Assembly: GCA_019234815.1 (NCBI GenBank)
Contig: JAFALA010000047.1
Location: 35,738 to 99,737, forward strand
Reading direction: 5' to 3'
Length of the DNA stretch: 64,000 nucleotides
From: Burkholderiaceae bacterium
GTDB taxonomy: Bacteria; Pseudomonadota; Gammaproteobacteria; Burkholderiales; Burkholderiaceae_C
Made by a program: the position numbers and the translations under genes
Shown here: positions 28,989 to 39,208 of the stretch, piece by piece
How positions within the stretch are numbered: position 1 is the first letter of the stretch
Layout: the number at the start of each line of letters is the position of its first letter
Notes under the pieces: model-generated
The model's input: the letters and a program-made list of their open reading frames with translations, nothing else
Database searches by the model: none
Told to the model about the DNA's origin: nothing

Positions 28989-30130
28989 AGAAGATCTGGA
29001 AATCGCCGGCCTTGAAAGCGGCCGGGTTCGCTGTCTGCGTCGCAAGCCTGGTGTCGGGCTGCTCGCTCTTCAGCTCCTCGACCGCCCCCAAGATTGCGCC
29101 GCTTGAAACGCTGGACGGCAAGGTCGCTGGCAAGGTGGTCTGGCAGGCCCGTACCGATGACGTACTGTTCCCGCTGGCCATGGTGGTGCGGGGCGAGCAG
29201 CTCGTCACTGCGACCAGCAGCGGCCAGGTCAGCGCTTTCTCGGCCGCAAATGGCCAACTGCAATGGCGCAATGACCTGCACGACAAGCTGGCCGCCGGCG
29301 TGGGCAGCGACGGCCGCTATGCCGCGGTCGTCACGCGCAACAACGAGCTGGTGGCAATGGATGGCGCCAAGACCCTGTGGCGCAAGTCGCTGGCCGTGCC
29401 GGTGGTGACGGCGCCGCTGGTGGCCGGCGAACGCGTGTTCGTGCTGACCGTCGACCGCGAAGTGCTGGCGTTTGACGTCATCGACGGCCGCAAGCTCTGG
29501 GATCTGCGCCGCCCCGGCGACGCGCTGACCCTGCTGGAATCCGGCGTGATCGGCGCCTACAAGGACACCCTGGTGGTCGGGCAGGGCGCCCGCATGGCCG
29601 GCGTCGACCCGTTGCGCGGCACCCTGCGCTGGGAAGCCAATGTGGCAACGCCGCGCGGCACCAACGAGGTCGAGCGCCTGGCCGACCTGGTCGCGCCGCT
29701 GATGCGCGCCGATGAGATGCTGTGCGCGCGCAGCTTCCAGGCGGCCGTTGGCTGTGTCAACGCCGAGCGTGGCAGCACGACCTGGACGCGCAATGTCGGC
29801 GGCCTCGCCGGCCTGGGCGGCAACAAGGAGCTGGTGGTCGGCGGCGATGCCTCTGACCGCCTGACGGCCTGGAAGACCAGCAACGGCGACGTGCTCTGGA
29901 CGGCCGAGCAGTTCCTGAACCGCAAGCTGAGCGCGCCGGCCGTGCTGAACCATCACGTCGTGGTGGCGGACGGCGAGGGCATGGTGCACTTCCTGTCGGA
30001 CAAGACCGGCAAGACCGAATGGCGCGTCGCGACCGATGGCTCGGCCATCATGGCGGCGCCCGTGGTGGTCGGCGACAAGGTCGTGGTCGCGACGCGCAAT
30101 GGCGGCGTCTTCGCCATTCATATCGACTGA
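28985..30130 (+). CDS. bamB: Outer membrane assembly lipoprotein BamB
   Basis: Eight-bladed beta-propeller lipoprotein of the BAM complex. The 381-residue protein begins at a GTG overlapping the yfgM stop by four bases and preceded by GGAGGGA. The signal has lipobox VSGC with lipidated Cys26. PQQ-type propeller repeats recur, for example SAFSAANGQLQWRNDL, LAFDVIDGRKLWDLR and VHFLSDKTGKTEWRV. The yfgM-bamB-der order is conserved in beta- and gammaproteobacteria. Together with bamD and bamA it shows that three BAM components are spread over three separate operons in this window. Confidence 0.95.
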   Translation: MKKIWKSPALKAAGFAVCVASLVSGCSLFSSSTAPKIAPLETLDGKVAGKVVWQARTDDVLFPLAMVVRGEQLVTATSSGQVSAFSAANGQLQWRNDLHDKLAAGVGSDGRYAAVVTRNNELVAMDGAKTLWRKSLAVPVVTAPLVAGERVFVLTVDREVLAFDVIDGRKLWDLRRPGDALTLLESGVIGAYKDTLVVGQGARMAGVDPLRGTLRWEANVATPRGTNEVERLADLVAPLMRADEMLCARSFQAAVGCVNAERGSTTWTRNVGGLAGLGGNKELVVGGDASDRLTAWKTSNGDVLWTAEQFLNRKLSAPAVLNHHVVVADGEGMVHFLSDKTGKTEWRVATDGSAIMAAPVVVGDKVVVATRNGGVFAIHID

Positions 30131-30160
30131 TCTTCAGTCTTTCAACACAAGAACAAGAAC

Positions 30161-31498
30161 ATGAAACCCGTGATCGCCCTGGTGGGCCGCCCCAATGTCG
30201 GCAAGTCCACGCTCTTCAACCGGCTCACCAAAAGCCGCGACGCCATCGTGGCCGATTTCGCGGGCCTGACGCGCGACCGGCATTACGGCGACGGGCGCCT
30301 GGGCGATCGCGATTTCATCGTCGTCGATACCGGCGGTTTCGAGCCTGACAGCTCGACCGGCATCGTCAAGGAAATGGCCAAGCAGACGCGCCAAGCCGTG
30401 GCCGAGGCCGATGCCGTGGTGTTTGTTGTCGACGTGCGTACCGGCCTGTCCGGCCAGGATCAGGACATCGCGCGCTACCTGCGCACGGCCAACAAGCGCG
30501 TGCTGCTGGCCGTCAACAAGGCCGAAGGCATGAGCGACTCGCCGCTGCTGGCCGAGTTCCACGAGCTGGGCATGGGCGAGCCGCACCCGATCTCGGCCGC
30601 CCATGGCCAGGGCATACGCAGCCTGCTGGAAGCCGCACTGGAGGGCTTCGACGACACCTCAGAATTCGGCGAAGGTCCGGAGCAAGAAGACATCATCCGC
30701 CTGGCGGTGGCGGGCCGTCCGAACGTCGGCAAGAGCACCTTGATCAACACCTGGCTCGGTGAGGAGCGCCTGGTGGCCTTTGACATGCCGGGCACCACGC
30801 GCGACGCCATCAGTGTGCCCTTCGAGCGCAACGGCCAGCGCTTCGAACTGATCGACACGGCCGGCCTGCGCCGCAAGGGCAAGGTCTTCGAGGCCATCGA
30901 GAAGTTCTCGGTCGTCAAGACCCTGCAGGCCATCGCCGACGCGAACGTCGTGCTGCTGCTGATCGACGCCACGCAGGGCGTGACCGACCAGGATGCGCAT
31001 ATCGCCGGTTATATCCTGGACAGCGGGCGCGCCGTGGTCGTCGCCATCAATAAGTGGGATGCCGTTGACTCTTACCAGCGCGAAACGCTGACCCGCTCGA
31101 TCGAGACCCGCCTGGGTTTCCTGAAATTCGCGCCGCTGCACCACATTTCGGCGCTCAAGCGCCAGGGTCTGGGGCCGCTGTGGAATTCCATGGCCGATGC
31201 CTACGCCTCCGCCTTCAAGAAGATGACGACGCCGGTGCTGACGCGCCTGGTGCAGGAAGCCGTGCAGCATCAGACGCCCAAGCGTGTCGGCCATTTCAGG
31301 CCCAAGATGCGCTATGCCCACCAGGGCGGCATGAATCCGCCCATCGTGGTGGTGCATGGCAATTCGCTGGACCAGGTGACGGACGCCTACAAGCGTTATC
31401 TGGAAGGCCGCATCCGTACCCATTTCAAGCTGGTGGGAACGCCGCTGAAGATCGAGATGCGCTCGTCCAAGAACCCATTTAACGACAAAGACGAATGA
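30161..31498 (+). CDS. der: GTPase Der (EngA)
   Basis: Essential double-GTPase for 50S ribosomal subunit maturation. The 445-residue protein has two tandem G domains, each with a P-loop: [14 protein letters not shown] near residue 8 and [14 protein letters not shown] near residue 186. DTGG and DTAG switch-II motifs, NKAE and NKWD specificity motifs, and a C-terminal KH-like domain (from about 360) are present. It ends with a typical basic C-terminus. It follows bamB after 30 bases and precedes hfq. Confidence 0.98.
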   Translation: MKPVIALVGRPNVGKSTLFNRLTKSRDAIVADFAGLTRDRHYGDGRLGDRDFIVVDTGGFEPDSSTGIVKEMAKQTRQAVAEADAVVFVVDVRTGLSGQDQDIARYLRTANKRVLLAVNKAEGMSDSPLLAEFHELGMGEPHPISAAHGQGIRSLLEAALEGFDDTSEFGEGPEQEDIIRLAVAGRPNVGKSTLINTWLGEERLVAFDMPGTTRDAISVPFERNGQRFELIDTAGLRRKGKVFEAIEKFSVVKTLQAIADANVVLLLIDATQGVTDQDAHIAGYILDSGRAVVVAINKWDAVDSYQRETLTRSIETRLGFLKFAPLHHISALKRQGLGPLWNSMADAYASAFKKMTTPVLTRLVQEAVQHQTPKRVGHFRPKMRYAHQGGMNPPIVVVHGNSLDQVTDAYKRYLEGRIRTHFKLVGTPLKIEMRSSKNPFNDKDE

Positions 31499-31500
31499 CT

Positions 31501-31524
31501 GCCAGGTCGGGGGAAACCCCTGGC
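31501..31524 (+). other. Hairpin between der and hfq
   Basis: GCCAGG (31501-31506) can pair with CCTGGC (31519-31524) around a G-rich and then C-rich centre. No proper T-tract follows, so it is a weak terminator at best and may only modulate der-hfq read-through. Confidence 0.35.
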
Positions 31525-31574
31525 TGTGTTAACGTGCACTTTTCCAACTCTTCTCTCACAACACGGAGCATATC

Positions 31575-31817
31575 GTGAGCAATAAAGGCCAACTCTTGCA
31601 AGATCCCTTCCTGAACCTGCTGCGCAAGGAGCATGTGCCGGTGTCCATCTACCTCGTCAACGGCATCAAGCTGCAAGGCCATATCGAATCGTTCGACCAG
31701 TATGTGGTGCTGCTCCGCAATACCGTGACCCAGATGGTCTACAAGCACGCCATCTCGACGGTCGTGCCGGGCCGCGCCGTGAACTTCCACGCCAACGACA
31801 CCCCGGAAGCCGCCTGA
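31575..31817 (+). CDS. hfq: RNA chaperone Hfq
   Basis: Sm-like hexameric RNA chaperone that supports sRNA-mRNA pairing. The 80-residue protein has both Sm motifs: Sm1 in [20 protein letters not shown] with VVLLRN, and Sm2 [12 protein letters not shown]. The N-terminus [13 protein letters not shown] holds the proximal-face residues. The C-terminal tail is short, as in other betaproteobacteria. Translation starts at a GTG (31575) behind CGGAG. The der-hfq-hflX-hflK-hflC order is conserved. Confidence 0.98.
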   Translation: MSNKGQLLQDPFLNLLRKEHVPVSIYLVNGIKLQGHIESFDQYVVLLRNTVTQMVYKHAISTVVPGRAVNFHANDTPEAA

Positions 31818-31897
31818 GTCGAGCCTTCTGTGCTGTTGTAGGCGCGCTCTTCGTCGTCGTGCTCTTCTTGAGCCGCTAGACCGCGTCAAGATCCATC

Positions 31898-33160
31898 TTG
31901 AGTTCCAAAGAATCTCCCTCTGCGCCGCCGCCCTCCGAGGCGGCGCGTGCCATTCTTGTGGGCGTCGACTTCGGTCGAGGCGCCTCCTTTGATCCGACGC
32001 TGGACGAATTGGCGCTGCTGGCCGAATCCGCCGGCGACCAGGCCGTGGCGCGCATCGTGTGCCGCCGCCAGGCACCTGATGCGGCCCTGTTCGTGGGGTC
32101 GGGCAAGGCCGACGAGATCAAGCTGCTGGTGCAGATGCACCAGGCCCATACCGTGCTGTTCGACCAGGCCATCTCGCCAGCGCAGCAGCGCAATCTGGAG
32201 CGCCTGCTGGGCGTGCCCGTGGCCGATCGCACCGCGCTGATCCTGGAAATCTTCGCCGCCCGCGCCAAGAGCCACGAAGGCAAGCTGCAGGTGGAGCTGG
32301 CCCGTCTGCAATACCTTGCCACGCGGCTGGTGCGGCGCTGGAGCCACCTGGAGCGGCAAAGCGGCGGCATCGGCATGCGCGGCGGCCCCGGCGAGGCGCA
32401 GATCGAGCTGGATCGCCGCATGATCGACGAGCGCATCAAGACCATCAAGGAGCGGCTCAAGAAGGTGCAGCGCCAGCGCAGCACGCAGCGCCGCGCCCGT
32501 GAGCGCAACGCGGTGTTCAGGGTCTCGCTGGTCGGCTACACCAATGCAGGCAAGTCGACGCTGTTCAATGCGCTGGTCAAGGCCCGGACCTACGCGGCCA
32601 ACCAGCTGTTCGCCACGCTCGACACCACCACGCGCTCGCTGTACCTCGAGGAGGCGGGCAGCAGCGTGTCCTTGTCCGACACGGTCGGATTCATCCGCGA
32701 CCTGCCGCACAAGCTGGTGGCCGCTTTCAAGGCCACTCTGCAGGAGGCTGCAGAGGCCGATTTGCTCCTTCATGTGGTGGATGCCGCATCGCCCGTGCTG
32801 GACGAGCAGATGGTCGAGGTGGAGAAGGTGCTGGAGGAAATCGGCGCCAGCCAGATTCCGCAGATCCTGGTCTACAACAAGCAGGATCTGTTGGAGCCCA
32901 GCCAGCGGCCGCGCATGCCGCAGGACCTGATCGAGCGCGAGGGCGGTGTCAAGGTGCCGCGCGTGTTCGTCAGTTCCCTGACGGGGGAGGGTCTGGACGT
33001 GCTGCGGCGCCAGATCGTGGCGAGCATGCAAGGCCTGTCCCCGGCCCCGCATCAAGACGACGAAACCGGCGACCGCTTGCAATCGTTGCCGCAGCCCTCA
33101 GATAACATCGATACCCGTGCTGTCAAGGACGGCACTTCCAATTCGGACAAACAGGCATGA
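31898..33160 (+). CDS. hflX: Ribosome-associated GTPase HflX
   Basis: OBG-HflX superfamily GTPase that splits stalled or heat-damaged ribosomes. The 420-residue protein has an N-terminal HflX domain, a helical linker (GGIGMRGGPGEAQIELDRR, then KTIKERLKKVQRQR) and a G domain with P-loop VGYTNAGKSTLFN near residue 215, switch DTVGFIRDLPH and NKQDLL. The start is uncertain: the TTG at 31898 is the earliest plausible codon in frame and lacks a strong ribosome site. The stop overlaps the hflK start by four bases. Confidence 0.93.
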   Translation: MSSKESPSAPPPSEAARAILVGVDFGRGASFDPTLDELALLAESAGDQAVARIVCRRQAPDAALFVGSGKADEIKLLVQMHQAHTVLFDQAISPAQQRNLERLLGVPVADRTALILEIFAARAKSHEGKLQVELARLQYLATRLVRRWSHLERQSGGIGMRGGPGEAQIELDRRMIDERIKTIKERLKKVQRQRSTQRRARERNAVFRVSLVGYTNAGKSTLFNALVKARTYAANQLFATLDTTTRSLYLEEAGSSVSLSDTVGFIRDLPHKLVAAFKATLQEAAEADLLLHVVDAASPVLDEQMVEVEKVLEEIGASQIPQILVYNKQDLLEPSQRPRMPQDLIEREGGVKVPRVFVSSLTGEGLDVLRRQIVASMQGLSPAPHQDDETGDRLQSLPQPSDNIDTRAVKDGTSNSDKQA

Positions 33161-34479
33161 GCATGAATACCTCTGAGAACGCAGCCGCCGCGCCGCACGT
33201 TCGCGAGATGGCCCAGGCGGCGCGGGCCCTGCTGGCGCGTCTGCTGACCCCCGCCGGCTGGCGCGCCGGCCGCCATGCCAGCAATGGACGCAATGACGGC
33301 CCCCCGGACCTGGACGAGCTGTGGCGCGACTTCAATCGCAAGCTCTCCAACCTGTTCGGCGGCAAGTCCGGCGGACCGGGCAATGACGGCGGCCGTGGCA
33401 ACAATGGTGGCAATGGTGGCAACGGCGGCGGCTTCCAGCCCGACATGAAGAGCGCCAGCATCGGCATGAGCCTGATTGGCGGCGTCGTGCTGCTGGCCTG
33501 GCTGAGCAGCGGTGTCTTCATCGTGCAGGAAGGCCAGCAGGGCGTGATCACCTCGTTCGGCAAGTACAGCAAGACGGTGGGCGCCGGTATCCAGTGGCGC
33601 TTTCCCTATCCGTTCCAGGCCGATGAAGTCGTCTCGGTGACGCAACTGCGCTCGGTCGAAGTGGGCCGCAACACGGTGGTGGCCGCGACCGGCCTGCGCG
33701 ACTCCTCGATGCTGACGCAGGACGAGAACATCGTCGACATCCGCTTCACCGTGCAATACCTGCTCAAGGATGCGCGCGACTTCCTGTTCGAGAACCGCAA
33801 CCCTGACGAGGCCGTGGTGCTGGCGGCCGAGTCGGCCGTGCGCGAGATCGTCGGCAAGAGCAATATGGACTCGGTGCTGTATGAGCAGCGCGACGCTATT
33901 GCCGCCGAGCTGGCCAAGTCCGTGCAGGCGCAGCTCGACAAGCTCAAGGCCGGCATCGAGATCAAGAACGTCAATGTGCAGAACGTGCAGCCGCCCGAAC
34001 AGGTGCAGGCCGCATTCGACGATGCCTTCAAGGCCGGCGCTGACCGCGAGCGCCTGAAGAACGAAGGCGAAGCCTACGCCAACAACGTGATTCCCAAGGC
34101 GCAGGGCACGGCGGCGCGCCTGCACGAGGAGGCAGAAGGCTATCGCGCCCGTATCGTGGCGCGCGCCGAAGGCGACGCGCAGCGCTTCAAGAGCGTGCTG
34201 ACCGAGTACCAGAAGGCGCCGGCCGTCACGCGCGACCGGCTGTATATCGACACCATGCAGCAGATCTATTCCAACGTGAGCAAGGTGATGGTGGACACCC
34301 GCACCGGCTCCAATCTGCTGTATTTGCCGCTCGACAAGCTGATGCAGCAAGCCGGCGCCCCCGTGTCCGTGACCACGCAGCCGGCCGCGGGACCCGCCGC
34401 CGACACCGCCCCCGCCGCCACCGGCGCCGACCTGCATTCGCGCGACAGCCTGCGTGGCCGTGATCGCGACAGCCGCTGA
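33157..34479 (+). CDS. hflK: HflK, FtsH protease modulator
   Basis: SPFH/band-7 membrane protein that with HflC forms a large cage around FtsH and modulates its proteolysis. The 440-residue protein has a cytoplasmic N-terminal region with LDELWRDFNRKLSNLFG and a Gly/Asn-rich run, a transmembrane helix at about 104-124, and a periplasmic band-7 domain beginning VQEGQQGVITSFGKY. A Pro/Ala-rich, Arg-rich tail closes it. Two nearby ATGs (33157, 33163) are possible starts. It is coupled to hflX and lies 17 bases before hflC. Confidence 0.95.
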   Translation: MSMNTSENAAAAPHVREMAQAARALLARLLTPAGWRAGRHASNGRNDGPPDLDELWRDFNRKLSNLFGGKSGGPGNDGGRGNNGGNGGNGGGFQPDMKSASIGMSLIGGVVLLAWLSSGVFIVQEGQQGVITSFGKYSKTVGAGIQWRFPYPFQADEVVSVTQLRSVEVGRNTVVAATGLRDSSMLTQDENIVDIRFTVQYLLKDARDFLFENRNPDEAVVLAAESAVREIVGKSNMDSVLYEQRDAIAAELAKSVQAQLDKLKAGIEIKNVNVQNVQPPEQVQAAFDDAFKAGADRERLKNEGEAYANNVIPKAQGTAARLHEEAEGYRARIVARAEGDAQRFKSVLTEYQKAPAVTRDRLYIDTMQQIYSNVSKVMVDTRTGSNLLYLPLDKLMQQAGAPVSVTTQPAAGPAADTAPAATGADLHSRDSLRGRDRDSR

Positions 34480-34496
34480 GCCCGAGGGAGATAGAA

Positions 34497-35390
34497 ATGA
34501 ATCGAATCGCCGCCTATGTGGCAGCAGCGCTGGCCGCCTTCCTGTTGCTGAGTTCCACGATGTTCATCGTGGACCAGCGTCAGTTCGCGGTCGTTTACGC
34601 CTTGGGTGAAATCAAGGAAGTGGTGACCGAACCGGGCCTGAAGCTCAAGATGCCGCCGCCGTTCCAGAACGTGGTGTTCCTGGACCGCCGCATGCAGACC
34701 CTGGATAGCCCCGAGTCGCGCACCATCTTCACGGCGGAAAAGAAGAGCCTGGTGATCGACTGGCTGGTGAAATGGCGCGTCAGCGACCCGCGCCAGTTCA
34801 TCCGCAACACCGGCGTCGATCTGCGCAACGTCGAGAACCGCCTGAGCCCCATCGTGCAGGCGGCCCTGAACGAGGAAGTGACCAAGCGTACCGTGCGCGA
34901 AGTGCTGGCCACCGACCGTGAGAAGGTCATGCAGGGCGTGCAGCATCGCCTGGTCGAGGAAGCTAAGCAGTTCGGCATCGAGGTGGTGGACGTGCGCATC
35001 AAGCGCGTCGACTTCTCGGCCAACATCACCGACTCGGTCTACCGCCGCATGGAGTCCGAGCGCAAGCGCGTGGCCAACGAGGCGCGCTCCACCGGCACGG
35101 CCGAGAGCGAGAAGATCCAGGCCGATGCCGACCGCCAGCGCGAAGTGATCGTGTCGGAGGCCTACCGTGAGGCGCAGACCATCATGGGCGAGGGCGATGC
35201 GAAGGCGTCCTCCATCTATGCGGACGCCTTTGGCCGCGACCCCAAGTTTGCCCAGTTCTACCGCTCGCTGGATGCCTATCGCAACACCTTCAAGAGCAAG
35301 TCCGACGTGATGGTGCTGGATCCGCAAAGCGAGTTCTTCAAAGCCATGCGAGGCGGCGGCCCGGACGCGCCGGCGCCTGCACGCAAGTGA
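34497..35390 (+). CDS. hflC: HflC, FtsH protease modulator
   Basis: Partner of HflK in the HflKC-FtsH complex. The 297-residue protein has an N-terminal transmembrane anchor (about 5-23), the band-7 start TMFIVDQRQFAVVYALGEI, and a central VDWLVKWR-like segment reading VIDWLVKWRVSDPRQF. A long helical region follows with ERKRVANEARSTGTAESEKIQADADRQR, then the conserved SDVMVLDPQSEFFKAM. It starts with ATG behind GAGGGAGATAG. Length and motifs match the family. Confidence 0.96.
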   Translation: MNRIAAYVAAALAAFLLLSSTMFIVDQRQFAVVYALGEIKEVVTEPGLKLKMPPPFQNVVFLDRRMQTLDSPESRTIFTAEKKSLVIDWLVKWRVSDPRQFIRNTGVDLRNVENRLSPIVQAALNEEVTKRTVREVLATDREKVMQGVQHRLVEEAKQFGIEVVDVRIKRVDFSANITDSVYRRMESERKRVANEARSTGTAESEKIQADADRQREVIVSEAYREAQTIMGEGDAKASSIYADAFGRDPKFAQFYRSLDAYRNTFKSKSDVMVLDPQSEFFKAMRGGGPDAPAPARK

Positions 35391-35436
35391 AACGATCTTG
35401 AGCTGAACGAGCATGCCTGCTGAAGTCGGGGTATCG

Positions 35437-35625
35437 ATGAGCGATCTGCTGCTGAGTGCGTTGGCCTTGATGCTGGTGGTGGAGGGCCTGCTGCCCTTCA
35501 TCAATCCCGTCATGTGGCGCCAGGTGTTCGCGCGCGTGCTCGCGATGACGGACGGGCAGATCCGTTTCATCGGCCTGTCCAGCATCCTGGCGGGGTCGCT
35601 GCTGCTGTACCTCGTCTGGCCCTGA
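35437..35625 (+). CDS. DUF2065 small membrane protein
   Basis: A 62-residue protein with two hydrophobic helices around the conserved [13 protein letters not shown] segment, typical of the DUF2065 family that sits between hflC and hisZ or purA in many beta- and gammaproteobacteria. Its function is not known; the position suggests a link to HflKC-FtsH in the inner membrane. The ATG at 35437 gives the usual family length; an in-frame ATG at 35413 would add eight residues. Confidence 0.85.
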   Translation: MSDLLLSALALMLVVEGLLPFINPVMWRQVFARVLAMTDGQIRFIGLSSILAGSLLLYLVWP

Positions 35626-35703
35626 CGCGCCTCGGCTGATCTTGCAGGCGCGCGCTGGCCTGTCAAGGCTTTGCACACCGATCAAATTTGTACCCGGGCA
35701 TTT

Positions 35704-35733
35704 TTGCGAACGCAAGGCGCTCGCCGGTACAAT
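35704..35733 (+). promoter_or_regulatory. Probable sigma-70 promoter for hisZ-purA
   Basis: TTGCGA (35704-35709) and TACAAT (35728-35733) are separated by 18 bases. The -10 matches five of six consensus positions. The predicted start lies about 20 bases before the hisZ ATG at 35762. It would let hisZ-purA be expressed apart from the hfl genes. Confidence 0.6.
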
Positions 35734-35761
35734 GCCGTTTTTAATCCCCCAAGAACCGTCC

Positions 35762-36937
35762 ATGTCCTCTGCTTGGCTGCTGCCTGAGCATATTGCTGAC
35801 GTCCTCCCGTCCCAAGCGCGTCGCATCGAAGAATTGCGCCGCGAATTGCTGGACATGGCCCGGACCTATGGTTGCGAGCTGGTCATGCCGCCCCTGCTCG
35901 AGCATTTGGAATCGCTCTTGTCTGGCACGGGACACGAACTCGACCTGAAGACCTTCAAGCTGGTCGACCAGCTTTCCGGCCGCAGCTTGGGGCTGCGTGC
36001 CGACACCACGCCGCAGGTGGCGCGCATCGACGCGCATCTGCTCAATCGCGACGGTGTGACCCGCCTGTGCTACTGCGGGCCGGTCTTGCACACCCGTCCT
36101 GAAGGCTTGCACGGCACCCGCGAACCGCTGCAATTCGGCGTCGAAATCTATGGCCATGCTGGCCTGGAGGCTGACCTGGAGGTGCAGGAGCTGGCCATTG
36201 CGACCCTGCAGCGCGCCGGCTTGAAGGACATCACGCTGGACCTGGGCGACGCCAGGCTGGTGCGTGGCGTGCTGGAGGGTACGACCCTGAGCCCCGACCT
36301 GACCGAGGCGCTGGTGGCTGCGCTGGCGACCAAGGACGCCGCCGAACTGGCCCGCTTGAGCGCGGATCTGCCGCGCGGAGCCGCCCAGGGTTTGCAGACC
36401 CTGCTCAAGCTTTATGGCGGCACGGAGGTACTGGCGCAGGCGCGCACTGCGCTGCCCGATTCGACCTTGATCCGCGCGGCCCTGAGCGATCTTCAATCCC
36501 TGGCCGAATCCTTGCAGGACAGCCACCCCGAGCTGCGCGTGGGCTTCGACCTGGCCGACGTGCCGGGCTATGCCTATTACAGCGGCGTGCGTTTCGCGCT
36601 GTATGCCAGCGGCTGCAGCGATGCGGTGCTGCGCGGCGGACGCTACGACGAGGTCGGCGCGGTGTTTGGTCGCCGCCGTCCGGCGGTCGGTTTCAGCCTG
36701 GACCTCAAGACCTTGGTGACCCTGTGTCCAGCCACACCCCTGCGTGCGGCCGTGCGCGCACCCTGGGGGCAGGACGCCGCATTGCGTGCCGCCGTGCGCG
36801 CCTTGCGCGAGCAGGGTGAAACCGTGGTGTGTGCCCTGCCGGGCCACGAGCACGAGAACGACGAATTCAATTGCGATCGCGAACTGGCCCTGCAAGGCGG
36901 CCATTGGGTGGTCCGGGCGCTTGCGGCGTCCAACTGA
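35762..36937 (+). CDS. hisZ: ATP phosphoribosyltransferase regulatory subunit HisZ
   Basis: HisRS-like regulatory subunit required by the short form of ATP phosphoribosyltransferase (HisG-S) in the first step of histidine synthesis. The 391-residue protein resembles the class II catalytic core ([17 protein letters not shown], then [13 protein letters not shown]) but lacks the HisRS anticodon-binding domain. The histidine-A-like region is altered to [16 protein letters not shown]. The ATG at 35762 fits the promoter just upstream; an ATG at 35732 overlaps that promoter's -10. hisG itself is not in the window. It precedes purA by 33 bases. Confidence 0.92.
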   Translation: MSSAWLLPEHIADVLPSQARRIEELRRELLDMARTYGCELVMPPLLEHLESLLSGTGHELDLKTFKLVDQLSGRSLGLRADTTPQVARIDAHLLNRDGVTRLCYCGPVLHTRPEGLHGTREPLQFGVEIYGHAGLEADLEVQELAIATLQRAGLKDITLDLGDARLVRGVLEGTTLSPDLTEALVAALATKDAAELARLSADLPRGAAQGLQTLLKLYGGTEVLAQARTALPDSTLIRAALSDLQSLAESLQDSHPELRVGFDLADVPGYAYYSGVRFALYASGCSDAVLRGGRYDEVGAVFGRRRPAVGFSLDLKTLVTLCPATPLRAAVRAPWGQDAALRAAVRALREQGETVVCALPGHEHENDEFNCDRELALQGGHWVVRALAASN

Positions 36938-36955
36938 ACGCAGACACATCTTTAG

Positions 36956-38305
<1,350 letters not shown>

Positions 38306-38362
38306 TCCGCCTTACTTTCATCTCGCTTCAATCCACAAGAATCAGCAGCAGGAGCAAGCGCC

Positions 38363-38884
38363 ATGTTGACCGACGACGGCAAGCACCTTTACGTGTCCTG
38401 GGACGAATACAACCTTTTGATCGAGCGCCTGGCCCTGAAGGTTCATGCCTCCGGCTGGGAGTTCGACCAGATCCTGTGCCTGGCGCGCGGCGGTATGCGG
38501 CCCGGCGACGTGCTGTCGCGTGTGTTCGACAAGCCGCTGGGCATCATGTCCACGAGTTCCTACCGCGCCGAAGCCGGCACCATCCAGGGGCGCCTGGACA
38601 TCGCCAAGTACATCACCATGCCCAAGGGCGAGCTGGCGGGGCGGGTCTTGCTGGTCGACGACCTGGCCGATTCGGGCGTCACGCTCAAGGCGGTGGTGGA
38701 CCGGCTGCGCAGCATGCCCGCCATCAGCGAGCTGCGCTCGGCGGTGATCTGGACCAAGGGCGTGTCGACCTTCGTGCCCGACTATCACGTCGAACTGCTG
38801 GAAACCAGCCCCTGGATCCACCAGCCTTTCGAGGAGTACGACGACTTGCGTCCCGAGGCGTTGGCCAAGAAGTTTGTGGTCTGA
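38363..38884 (+). CDS. Phosphoribosyltransferase family protein
   Basis: Type I phosphoribosyltransferase of 173 residues with the PRPP-binding loop VLLVDDLADSGVTLKAVV. The N-terminal part reads WDEYNLLIERLALKV and LCLARGGMRPGDVLSRVFDKPLG, like xanthine/guanine or hypoxanthine phosphoribosyltransferases. It also resembles the Burkholderiales proteins annotated simply as phosphoribosyltransferase after purA. A purine-salvage role is suggested by the neighbour but the base specificity cannot be read. The ATG at 38363 follows GCAGGAGCAAGCGCC. Confidence 0.88.
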   Translation: MLTDDGKHLYVSWDEYNLLIERLALKVHASGWEFDQILCLARGGMRPGDVLSRVFDKPLGIMSTSSYRAEAGTIQGRLDIAKYITMPKGELAGRVLLVDDLADSGVTLKAVVDRLRSMPAISELRSAVIWTKGVSTFVPDYHVELLETSPWIHQPFEEYDDLRPEALAKKFVV

Positions 38885-38939
38885 GCGGTTTGCACGGGCA
38901 CAATGAAGGGCACAATGGCGTGCCAGGTGTTGTGCCACG

Positions 38940-38975
38940 GCTGAGGCATCGACGGGACATCCCGTGCGCCTCAGC
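38940..38975. other. Two-tier hairpin after the phosphoribosyltransferase
   Basis: GCTGAGGC (38940-38947) pairs with GCCTCAGC (38968-38975), and inside it ACGGG (38952-38956) pairs with CCCGT (38961-38965). No T-tract follows. A direct repeat GGGCACAATG lies upstream near 38897 and 38909. It may support the terminator at 38994 or be a processed 3' end. Confidence 0.5.
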
Positions 38976-38993
38976 TCACGTGATTTGCCCATG

Positions 38994-39025
38994 AAAAAAG
39001 GCCAACACAAAGTGTTGACCTTTTT
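38994..39025. terminator. Terminator between phosphoribosyltransferase and tRNA-Leu
   Basis: AAAGGCCAACAC pairs with GTGTTGACCTTT (38997-39008 with 39012-39023, one mismatch), flanked by an A-tract on the left and TTTTT on the right. It can end the minus-strand tRNA transcript and also the plus-strand purA region transcript. Confidence 0.82.
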
Positions 39026-39053
39026 GAAATTTTTCCAATTTGATTATTCTTAT

Positions 39054-39138
<85 letters not shown>

Positions 39139-39155
39139 ATTTCAGGAAAGCTAGG

Positions 39156-39185
39156 ATTCTATCATCAAAACATTCAAGTCTACAA
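39156..39185 (-). promoter_or_regulatory. Candidate promoter for tRNA-Leu
   Basis: On the minus strand TTGTAG (39185-39180) and TAGAAT (39161-39156) are 18 bases apart, placing the start about ten bases before the tRNA 5' end. The -10 is good and the -35 moderate. Confidence 0.42.
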
Positions 39186-39208
39186 GTGCTCCGCAAAATT
39201 CGGGCGGA

